Below, one piece after another: positions 55,618 through 64,000 of a stretch of 64,000 nt of DNA. The stretch is from Hemerocallis citrina (taxonomy: Eukaryota; Streptophyta; Magnoliopsida; Asparagales; Asphodelaceae): the NCBI GenBank assembly GCA_017893485.1, contig CM030364.1:202895292-202959291 (forward strand), read 5' to 3'. Each line of letters starts with the position of its first letter. Positions within the stretch are counted from its first letter, which is position 1. Both the position numbers and the translations under genes were made by a program. The notes under the pieces were generated by a model. It worked only from the letters and a program-made list of their open reading frames with translations, was not told where the DNA came from and ran no database searches.

Positions 55618-57665
55618 CTGTATATAAAACTGTGGGTGCGTCAGTTCATTCAACTGACGAAATATTATACGCGACCATCCTCTCTATGCCGGAAACAGTA
55701 TAACGATTCTCATTTCTTAACAAACACAAACTTGTCACAAACAAAGCTAAAGGGACTATCCTATTGTTTTCGTGTTGTGAATGTGCACTTAGTCCTTAAT
55801 GCAATTATTTATATTATATGACACTAATGAGCACTTGTTCGGATTCTATGCATCCCATACTACATAGGTCCGAGGGCAAGCCCTTAATCGTTCTTCATCT
55901 TATAGGGTTCAATCCTTCGCCATGACTTAATCTACTACTGTAACTACGGTAAGTATCCTAGATGTTTTCTGACCTACGAACTCATGTCTAGGCGCCCTGG
56001 AGAGAATCCCAACGCACTGACACATGACTCATCATGCATGCATCCTGTGGTAATTCAGCTCCTACCATAGACATGACACCACCCGCAGTCGTCAAACACC
56101 CCACGAGCGTCGCCACCGGGATGGTACTCTGGAGCAGTATCCACGCCCTATCATGACTCATCATGGGACATCCTGTGAATACTCTCACGCCGCTAATCCA
56201 AAGGCCCTCATACTCAATGTTTTTCTCTTACTTTCATCACATCTTCACTATGTATCTACTCCTTAATTTAATTGAATCATGAATAAAATCAGTCTCTTAG
56301 AATGTAGCACTCCCACTATACCGGTCTTATCCATTTATTCAACATGACACAAGTCTTGGTCTTTTCATTTCAAATTCCATTTCAATTCATTTCTCTGCCG
56401 GTATAAGGCTTGGTTATACCCTAATTCTCAATTTCAACTCATAATTACAATGTCATGCTCATAAGACCTTTTCATGATTTATCACCATTCATGTTTCAAA
56501 AGCATAGTATTCATGTATTCACATATTTCATAATTCATCACAATCAATAATTCAATGCATAGATACTTGAAAAACTGAAATCCTTCAAACATGTCACATT
56601 CACTAGTTTATAAACTCACATAATTCTATTTCAATCCATTCTAATTCCACAGTTCACATTTTCAATAGGTTTCACAATTCATACCTTTCAAATTTCTCAC
56701 TACCAAAATGTCATCTTAAATTTCTTACATAATCCCTTCAATTTCCTTTATATAAAAAGTTAATAATCAAAATGAGTTCCTCTTTGTAAAAACCGTCTCA
56801 AATCTCATTTATACTAAGACATAGGTCATAGAAATTATCTCACAAAGAGAATACAGATTTACATTAAAACTTCGGGGAAGTCGACTGTCACAGATTACCA
56901 GTCGGCTGTTCTATTATGTTTTTAAACTCAAAAATAAAAATGTCCAGGGCAGTCGACTGTTACCATGACCAGTCGGCTGTCCTGCGAGTTTCTAAAGCTC
57001 GAGAATAAAATACTCAGAGGAGTCGACTCTCTTATATGGACAGTCGGCTGTTCTGCTATGATTTTTAAATTAAAAATAAACGATCATGCCAGTCGACTGT
57101 TAAATGTGATCAGTCGGCTGCTCTGCAATGTTTTTCAAGTCTAAAAATATATTTTCTTCTCTTTTTGAAACATACTTTCCAGATCATAATCTACTTTAAA
57201 ATTTGCTTTATAAGAACTTCTGTTTTATTAATTACACATGATGCATTTGATCATTTGTTTGCAAAAATACATTCATTTTCATTTTTTTTAATGGCATAAA
57301 TAGCAATGGGAAATTTCATGACATCTATTATCAATCATTTCTTAATAATTTATTCTATCAATTCATCTTTAACACACCATTCTACTTTAGCACTTTAATC
57401 CATAAACATGATGTTAGTCTTTTACTAGTTAAACCACATAGTTCACATTTAGGACATATTTTGCATACTAACATTAGAAATAATGAGAACATTCACTTTA
57501 CTCATAATTTATAAATATAGTAATCAATCAACACATTTTTGCTAATTTCTCAATTACCTTCTATTTAGGCAAGCATGCATTTCATTTCAACTAGTATTTC
57601 ATAATAACAATTCAATTTCATTCCCTAACATGATTTCTACTTTAGAAGTCATGAGAAACACCCAC
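55618..57665 (-). other. Putative LTR leader intron, chromovirus 2 5' LTR
   Basis: Minus-strand donor AAAAT|GTGGGTGTTTCTC and acceptor TTTTATATACAG|GGTAAAG, 2,048 nt. Sites conserved with the 36049 and 24264 LTRs; the acceptor is also conserved at 195. Confidence 0.45.
56879..57130. repeat. Four-unit ~70-bp repeat with paired AGTCGACTGT/AGTCGGCTGT
   Basis: AGTCGACTGT (or AGTCGACTCT) at 56879, 56951, 57021 and 57091 (spacing 72, 70, 70), each followed about 10-11 bp later by AGTCGGCTGT or its CAGTCGGCTG form, then an A/T-rich spacer with AAAATAAA. GTCGAC is itself palindromic and can pair with the AGTCGGCTG partner. It lies inside the putative LTR intron. Confidence 0.9.
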
Positions 57666-58445
57666 ATTTTGAAGAAAACCAATTAAGAAAAATCCCTTAG
57701 AGCCTCCTAGATTGCGAGCGAGTGCATTCTCCTCCTAGATTGCAGTGCAACGAACTCCTTCTCCTTGCTCCTTGCCAAAAACCGAGAGCTTCTTCTTGTA
57801 GGGATGGCCGGCCTCCAATGGGGGAACACTCACACTCAACTTACACTAATATGTATACAAATCTCCTTTAATATTTGCTTAAGTGTAGAATACAAGTAGG
57901 AAAGGGGGCATTTATACTAGTTTTGAAATAGATTGGAGGGCTAGGATTGATTAGATAGTTATAGAATGGAGGGCTAGGATAGGAGTAGAAGTTGTAGCAA
58001 CCATCCACACACAAAATAACTACCCATGAACACATACCCACACTCTCCATCTCTCCAAGCACAAACCGGCCCCAATCTAGTGTGCATTGCACACTACGTG
58101 CTTCGCACGTGCCACCTAGTCCTCTATGTAGAAGTTTGTACAATTTTAATTAATCAAATTGTTCACATTTTGTCTCTACATGACAAGTGTGACCATTTAA
58201 TTGATTAATTAAATTGGCGGGCTTCATAAATAGTGGGCTTAGGCTTGTGGGCCAAGACAACAAATTAATAATTAATTAAAGTGGTCTAAAACAATTAATT
58301 AGTGTTTTAGGCTTTTGGAAATAGACTTTTTAGAAAAATGAAGGAAAATAATTGTTCATACAAAATGATATTTCACATGAAGTTTGCACGTGCACAACAC
58401 GTAAAACATAATATTTTTATAAAAATGAAATTTTAGGGTATTACA

Positions 58446-59365
58446 GGGAATCTCCGAAGAGTTCCTCAAGCACCACCTCAGTGTCGCTTTGGGGCCCAGA
58501 CCTGTTCAGCAAAACGATGCAAATTCGCCCCCGAGCGCCAGCAGACCATCAAAGAAGAGGTTGAGAAACTCTTGAAGGTTTGGTTCATACAGGAAGTCAG
58601 CTATCCTGAATGGCTGTCCAATGTCGTGATGGTCAAGAAAACCAAGGGGAGCTAGAGTATCTTTATTGATTTCACTGGATCTAAACAAAGCCTACCCTAA
58701 AGATCCGTTCCTGCTCCTGAGCATTGATGCCCAGATTGATGCAACCTCAGGCCACGAACTCCTAAGTTTCATGGATGCATTCTCCAGGTACAACTAGATC
58801 AGAATGTTCCCTCCAGATATCTCGAAGACCTCTTTCGTCACCGACCAAGGTCTATATTGCTATCGGGTCATGCCCTTCGGGCTCAAGAACGCCGATGCCA
58901 CCTATCAGCTCCTTGTTAACAAGGTCTTCAAGGAACAGATCGATCGGAACATGAACTTTACGTAGAAGGACCTGTTGGTGAAGTGCGTCAGCAAATCGGA
59001 TCATGTTTCTGAACTTCAAGAGGCTTTTAATGTGTTGAGGAGACACGATAAGAGACTGAACCCAAACAAGTGTGCCTTCGGTGTCTCATCCGGTAAATTC
59101 CTTGGGTTCATGGTCAGCCAAAGAGGCATAGAATCCAACCCCGAGAAGATTCAGGCCATACTCAACATGGCTCCCCCCTCCAATATTAAAGACGTACAGA
59201 GACTCACCGTACGCCTCGCGACTATAAGCTGTTTTCTCTCCAAGTCTAGAGAAAAATGTCTCCTGTTTTTCAAGGCCCTCAGAGGGGCTAAAGGTTTTGA
59301 GTGGGGGCAACAGCAGCAAGAGTCCTTTGATAAACTCAAGGCCTACTTAGTCAACTCCCCCACTC
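58446..59365 (+). pseudogene. Tat-B reverse transcriptase
   Basis: Begins at the edge of the chimeric block with GISEEFLKHH, aligned with GISEDLIMHK of Tat-1 at 4867. Motifs: EVSYPEWL-like (frameshifted), [37 protein letters not shown]. The YVDD box is destroyed: after NMN the codons run into a TAG and read EGP where DD should be (about 58960-58975). Recovery at 58975-59340 gives FLGFMVSQRGIESNPEKIQA and FFKALRGAKGFEWG. Inactive by both frameshift and loss of the catalytic Asp pair. Confidence 0.82.
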
Positions 59366-60240
59366 TTGAGCAAGTCGAAGCCTGGGGAAGTCCTCTACAT
59401 ATACCTCACCACTTCGGAGCAGAATCTCAACGTTGTTCTAGTAAGAGAAGAAGACAAGGCGCAGAATCCCATCTACTATGTGAGTAAGGTCCTCAGGGAC
59501 GTCGAACTCCGTTATCCCAAGCTAGAAAAAAAAGGCCTATGCCTTGGTCATGGCGGCCCGAAAGCTCTGTCCCTACTTCCAGTCTCACTCGGTGGTCGTT
59601 CTCATCGACCAGCCGCTCAAACAAGTTCTCTACAAGCACGAGATCTCGGGGTGTCTTATGAAGTGGTCCATCGAGCTGAGCCAGCATGATATCAGCTATT
59701 AGCCTCGAACCGCCATTAAGATCAAGCCCTAGCAGAGTTCATAGCAGAAAGCTCAATTCTCGATGCCAGCAAAGCGATAGTGGAACCCACGTTTTGGACC
59801 GTGTATGTTGATGGGTCCTTGTGCGCCGATGGGAGCGGAGCAGGGGTCATCCTGACTGGCCCCGATGATTTCGTCCTCCAATATTCACTCCGTATCGACT
59901 TTCGGGCATCCAACAACGAAGCCGAATAGCCGGCCTGTGTATGGCTCACAAGGCTGGGGCTAAGTGCATCAAGATATTCAGTGACTCGCAGTTGGTAGTG
60001 AACCAGGTGTCAGGGGAATACGGAGCGCGAGATGGTCGCATGGCCAAATACTTGGCCAAGGTCAAAGAACTGCTGGCTCTCTTTCGAAGATGCACAACTC
60101 CAACGAATCCCCCGAGAAGAGGATGCGTAGGTAGATGCCCTCTCAAAGCTCGCTTCCTCTTCCCTCCAGGGACTCGAACAAACAGTCTTAATAGAAGTTC
60201 TCTTGAGACCCAGCATCAAAGAAGAAGATCCCGAGCCAAT
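59366..60240 (+). pseudogene. Tat-B RNase H and archaeal-type RNase H
   Basis: First RNase H: YIYLTTSEQNLNVVLVREED and PIYYVSKVLRDVELRYPKLE (59366-59560), then frameshifts and TAG/TGA stops around 59700. The second RNase H shows VYVDGSLCADGSGAGVILTG (about 59800-59860), SNNEAE followed by a TAG (59928), then SDSQLVVNQVSGEYGARDGR (from about 59980) and DALSKLASS. Same double arrangement as Tat-1, with similar domain spacing. Confidence 0.8.
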
Positions 60241-61523
60241 GGAGACGCTGCCCTTAAAACTCGGGGAGAATTGGATGAGGCCCCTGCTCGAGTTTCTTAA
60301 AGATGGGATCCTCCCCTTAAACCCTAAAAAGGCTCGAAAGATCCGAACCAGAGCCGAGCGATACACATTAATCGAGGGAATCATGTACAAATGCTCCTAC
60401 ACTCAAGTAGACGGCAGACCCTACTTGAGATGTCTCTCCCCCGAGGAATCCCAGTATGCTTTGAGGGAGGTCCATGAAGGAATGTGTGGTGCTCACTTGG
60501 AAGCAAGGTCCTTCGACCGCAAAATCTTGAATTATTGATACTTCTGGCCCACTCTCCTTAGCGATGCCGAACGACACGTTCGCCAATGCAGTCCCAACCA
60601 AAAATTCTCAACAATCCGCCACTTACCTCAAGCTCAGCTCTCCTCTCTCTCCAGTCTAACCCCTTTTGCAATTTGGGGGATGAACCTGCTAGGGTCTTTC
60701 CCTCCAGCACTGGGCTAGCTAAAGTTCCTTGTTGTGCCAATCGACTATTTCTCTAAATGGATCGAAGCCGAGCCCCTAGCGATGATCACAGAGAATAGAG
60801 TGCATCGTTTCTTTTGAAAAAAAACGTTGTCTACAGATTCGATGTGCCTCGAATTTTGGTAACGTACAATGGAACTCAGTTCACGGGGGCAGCCTTTTGC
60901 ACTTTTTTGCGCAGACCTGGGCATTCAGCAATGATTCTCCTCAGTCTGCCACCTACAGTCCAACGGTCAGGCAGAGAACGCCAATCGGCAAATTCTCTCC
61001 GGCCTGAAAAAGAGACTGAAAAAGTCTGCTAAGGTTTTATGGGTAGAGCAGCTCCCCAATGTGCTCTGGAGCTATCACACTACTAAGAGGACCCCCACGG
61101 GAGAATCTCCCTTCAAACTCACTTACAGCTCCGAAGCTGTTATCCCATTAGAGGTCGATCTACCTTCCCCCCGCGTCTCCTACAACAAAGAGCAAAACAC
61201 GAACGAGCTTCGCGGTAACTTGGACCTCATCGATGAGATCCGCGAGAGATCCTTCATTCAGCAAGAAATTTACCGACGTAGGATCAAGCAATCCTACAAC
61301 CAGAGAGTCCGCCCTTCTAATATCAAAGAAGGAGATTTAGTGCTCAGAAAGCTATCAATTTCTTTTCCAAGCAAGAAAGGCAAGCTAGCACCTAATTGGC
61401 AAGGACCATAGAGGATCTCCAAAGTTTTCCGACCTGGTGCCTAACAACTTGAAGACCCGGGGGCAAGAAGGTGCCGAGAACATGGAATGCGGAGCACTTA
61501 TTGAAGTACCAAGAGGGCATTTG
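60241..61523 (+). pseudogene. Tat-B integrase
   Basis: Zinc-binding part: REVHEGMCGAHLEARS, then a TGA, FWPTL and degraded Cys residues (60460-60600). Core: GMNLLGSFPP (first Asp replaced by Asn), VTYNGTQFTG (second Asp replaced by Tyr), then frameshifted NGQAENAN-equivalent sequence near 60960. The C-terminal part 61061-61411 is open for 116 codons (YHTTKRTPTGESPFKLTY, VDLPSPRVSYN) and the protein ends TWNAEHLLKYQEGI, TGA 61521-61523, after two TAG/TAA stops. Both catalytic Asp are lost. Confidence 0.83.
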
Positions 61524-61723
61524 AACACCGCTCTAAGCAACTTCTAGCTCTAAGATCATTTCTAAGTCTTTCTTTCTTATTTAATCCGTTTTTGCAAATG
61601 TAATAATGGCTCTTAACTCAGAAGCAGCCACTTAGTAGTTAGTTTTAATAAAAAGTAGTTCCCTCTCTCAGAAAAACTATTGTCTCAATGTTCTTTCACC
61701 GAGCACAAACTTTCTCAAACACC

Positions 61724-62185
61724 AAGTTCAGAGTCCAACACTTGGCTCAATGTTGCTTTTGCTACTTGCAAACAAGCGAGTACAAAGTAGCTCACCATTC
61801 GAAATTGCTCCTACAACTTTTGATACTCTCTTAATGACAAGTTCGAAGTCCAACACTTGGTTCGATGCCGCTTTAGCTACTTGTGAACGAGCAAGTAAAA
61901 AAGTAGCTCACCATTCGGAATTGCTCCTATAACTATTGAAACTCTCTTAACGAGAAGTTCGGAGTCCAACACTTGGTTCGATGCCGCTCTAGCTACTTGC
62001 GAACGAGCAAGTACAAAGTAGCTCACAATTCGGAATTTCTCCTACAACTGTTGAAACTCTCTTAACGACAAGTTCGGAGTCCAACACTTGGTTCGAGGCC
62101 GCTTTAGCTATTTGCGAACGAGCGAGTACAAAGTAGCTCACCATTCGAAACCGCTCCTATAACTGTTGAAATCCTCTTCCAAAGT
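61724..62185 (+). repeat. Tandem array of ~115-bp units in the Tat-B 3' region
   Basis: Four units starting AAGTTC at 61724, 61839, 61955 and 62070 (spacing 115, 116, 115). Each holds GAGTCCAACACTTGG, GCTACTTG-GAACGAGC, AAGTAGCTCACCATTCG and TCCTACAACTGTTGA. GCTACTTG and CAAAGTAGC, about 15 bp apart, can form a hairpin. It is placed 200 bp after the pol stop, the same relative site as the Tat-1 arrays, but unrelated in sequence. Confidence 0.9.
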
Positions 62186-62363
62186 TAGCCAAACACAAAC
62201 TCTTCGAAAAAAGCTCGTTACCAGATCGAAGGATGCAATATATTATTTCATCAAGATTTGGGATACAAGTCTAATTCTAGACCAAAAACTCATACATTAT
62301 TTTCATCAAGATTTAAGACGCAACTCATATGAAACAAAGGCTACAAGTTTACAAAATTCCGCC

Positions 62364-63119
62364 CTAACCCCTCCTAGGGAGCGGGATGCTTCTAATAAGC
62401 GACACGTGGGGTCGGTGAGCGTTGTGTTGCTGTCGCCTCATTTCCACAGAGATCTCTAACTCAGCGAGTCGAGTAGGGTCGTCGGCACCCAAGAGCCTAA
62501 CAGTTTCCCTGACAGATGCTCCGCTCGACGAGCCGGCCACTCCACTTTGCGCGTCCCCAGGATGCCGCAAGAAGGGAGGCGAACGAAGCACTATTTCGTG
62601 GAACGAACTTCCTTGAGCGTACTCACCCCGAGGGCAGGAAGTGCTTCTGACATTACTCTCCTCAGAAAGCTGTCGCAGACGAAGGTTCTCCGCCTCTAGC
62701 TCGACGACCCGCTCTTTTAATGAGTCGTCCGTCACTTCAATATTCAAGTGAGGCGTCCTGCCCGAACTGCCCCTACTAGAAACATCAGGGATAGTCCTTC
62801 GAAGATGCGCCGCCTCTAGACTCTTCTCACGCACCACGTTCTTCAACTCTTCCCTCTCGGATCTTGCCTCGAATAGAGAGTGACGTAGGAACTTGAGTCT
62901 CAAGCCTTGACCGACGACCATCAAGGGGCAGGAATCCTCGCCTTTGGGTGGCACTTCACGAGTCCTCTCCTCAAGGCGCCTTATCTCAATGTCTCGACGA
63001 GCCAGGGTCACCCTTAAATGACCTGCCTCTCGCTCGGCCTTATAAAGCATCTCTCGGGACCGAGCTAGCCCCAACTTGACAATGCCGAGCTCAGAATGGA
63101 GATGTGGCACCTCGATGAC
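62364..63119 (-). pseudogene. Antisense coiled-coil module 2 of Tat-B
   Basis: The minus frame 63110-62364 is open for 248 codons: charged heptad-rich helices (LGLARSREMLYKAEREAGHL, DIEIRRLEERT, EREELKNVVREKSLEAAHL, ELEAENLRLRQL), a Ser/Gly-rich stretch, and a short tail ending PLPRRG. A splice acceptor GAATTTTCCAG|GTCATC lies just upstream (about 63121), so it is probably an internal or last exon. It occupies the place of 21650-22133 in Tat-1 and shares the helical pattern (DLEIRRLK versus DIEIRRLE). The role is unknown. Confidence 0.65.
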
Positions 63120-63393
63120 CTGGAAAATTCAACAAAAGAGACGAAAATCTCTTAGATCGAGACAAATCTAAAAACATGAATCCATATCCAACTAGAGCTA
63201 CAAGATAGTTCTATGTTGAATAGAAGTTCTATGCTGAATAAAAGTCACAAGTGTTGTCGCACAAAGAAGGGTTTGCATTACTTAGTAAGGATACAAAAGC
63301 AGTGGATAGTCAGCTATTAGGCATCACTACAACGAGACCACGAAGAGAAATCTAAGAACTAAAAATAAAATAAAAGAAGCTGCGAAGGAGGTC

Positions 63394-63972
63394 AAGTGTC
63401 CACCTCGGCGGACGAATCTACGAGGGGTGTTAGTGCATGGCCGCTCCCTTCAGTCGCCTCCAACACTGTCACTGTGGTTGTCTAGGGGGCCGCCACAGCA
63501 TCTTCTTCCCCCTCCTCACCATCTATCTCTTCCCCTTCCTCGCCATCTTCCTCCTTGCCAGGAAATAAGCGATACCCCGAGCGATCAAAGTCAGGGATGC
63601 GCTCGCCAACGTCGTTCAAAGCCTTGGCATATGCTTTCTGCATGTTCTTCTCCAAGTATCCGATGGCCTTCTTCTCTGCCGCGGCCTCCGCCTCTCGCAC
63701 GGCTGCCTCCTTCTCCCGAGCTGCTTTTTCCCTCTCTGCAACCCTTTCTCGAGAGACTTCCTCCCTCTCCAATTTGGCGCTCTCCTTCGCCTTCGCCAGT
63801 GCCGCCTCTAGCATAGTGATCTTAGCAGCTTGAGACTCCTCCAAGAGAGTGGCCGCTTCAGACTCTTTGTTCGCCCTCGACTGCTCGATCTTCTCCCGAT
63901 CTTGCACGACCTTTAACTCCCGCTGTTGCTCCACCATTTGCCTCAGTAGGTAGCTAAAGTGGCAGATCGCCT
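63394..63972 (-). pseudogene. Antisense gene 1 of Tat-B, coiled-coil exon
   Basis: Minus strand: acceptor CTTTCTCACAG|GCGATC near 63972 starts the exon; the frame runs to a TAG at 63482 and, if that is a mutated CAG, on to a TGA near 63394. It encodes a long Glu/Ala/Arg coiled coil (LLRQMVEQQRELKVVQDREK, AREKEAAVREAEAAAEKKAI), YAKALNDVGERIPDFDRSGY, and an acidic end of EEDGEEGEE type. It corresponds to the Tat-1 coiled-coil exon at 22788-22306. The upstream exons lie beyond the window. Confidence 0.68.
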
Positions 63973-64000
63973 GTGAGAAAGCAAGAACCAAAGGTTAAGG

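Larger units (their letters stand above)
52009..58445 (-). mobile_element. Chromovirus 2: minus-strand element, 3'-truncated in RNase H
   Basis: Read on the minus strand: 5' LTR 58445-55395 (family B), PBS, gag, protease, RT and the start of RNase H, which ends at about 52009. Integrase, chromodomain and 3' LTR are absent. The left neighbour is an LTR of a different family, so truncation and joining happened together or in steps. Codons are better preserved than in the other elements: protease and RT are each open over most of their length, suggesting a younger insertion. Confidence 0.85.
55395..58445 (-). repeat. 5' LTR of chromovirus 2 (family B, 3,051 bp)
   Basis: Plus-strand limits TGTAACACCCCG (55395) and GGGTATTACA (58445). 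Aligns with the 36049 solo LTR at both ends and through 55840-56200. It contains a four-unit repeat (56879-57130) that the solo LTR lacks, and the family's intron sites (donor 57665, acceptor 55618). The right edge abuts Tat-B RT. No coding sequence is recognised. Confidence 0.88.
45570..64000 (+). mobile_element. Tat-B: second Tat-type element, split and running off the window
   Basis: LTR, PBS, gag and protease (45570-48681), then a 9.8-kb chimeric insertion (48682-58445), then RT, two RNase H domains, integrase (58446-61523), a tandem array and antisense coiled-coil genes to the window end. The two halves are treated as one element because protease stops and RT starts at the block's edges, with only about 280 bp of expected Tat sequence missing. 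Many stops and frameshifts. The 3' LTR lies beyond the window. Confidence 0.75.

Overview
The window is repeat-rich plant nuclear DNA with no recognisable host gene. Plant origin is shown by the retrotransposon lineages (Ty3/gypsy chromoviruses of the Tekay/Del type, Tat-type Ty3/gypsy with a second RNase H, and Ty1/copia), by primer-binding sites of the plant initiator-Met tRNA type, by C-to-T decay at CAG/CGA codons, and by plant-like GT...AG intron signals. The species cannot be named from this.

Layout. 1-467: 3' end of a long chromovirus LTR (called family B here), inserted in a Ty1/copia fragment (468-1730, minus strand). 1839-24263: Tat-type element Tat-1: LTR, tRNA-primer site, gag, PR, RT, two RNase H domains, INT. 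Fifty-odd bases after its pol stop it is split by chromovirus 1 (7987-19574), a complete element with two 3.3-kb LTRs and a perfect 5-bp target duplication. Tat-1 resumes at 19575 with tandem arrays and spliced-looking antisense genes. 24264-29545: another family B LTR, internally duplicated. 29546-33340: probable non-autonomous DNA-transposon material and tandem repeats. 33738-35055: Tat LTR fragment and a long-TIR MITE. 35056-42340: minus-strand Ty1/copia element cut by a 3,258-bp solo LTR (36049-39306). 42408-43480: RNase H-like pseudogene holding a 430-bp solo LTR. 43655-45211: Tat-A remnant. 45570 to the window end: Tat-B, split by a chimeric block (48682-58445) made of a family A LTR and a 3'-truncated minus-strand chromovirus with its 5' LTR. 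Tat-B continues with RT, RNase H, INT, a tandem array and antisense genes, and runs off the window.

How the parts work together: each autonomous-type element once encoded gag, protease, RT/RNase H and integrase, but all copies here carry stops or frameshifts, so none looks competent. The most interesting structure is at RNA level. The long LTRs of both chromovirus families carry conserved splice donor and acceptor sites, consistent with a 2-kb (up to 4.5-kb) intron in the transcribed 5' LTR/leader. Two different chromoviruses also share an intron-like insert of the same phase, 13 codons upstream of the protease catalytic Asp. The two Tat elements share the order pol, tandem hairpin-rich array, antisense coiled-coil genes, although their arrays are unrelated in sequence. 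All alignments were made by eye; the decisive computations are stated with each finding.
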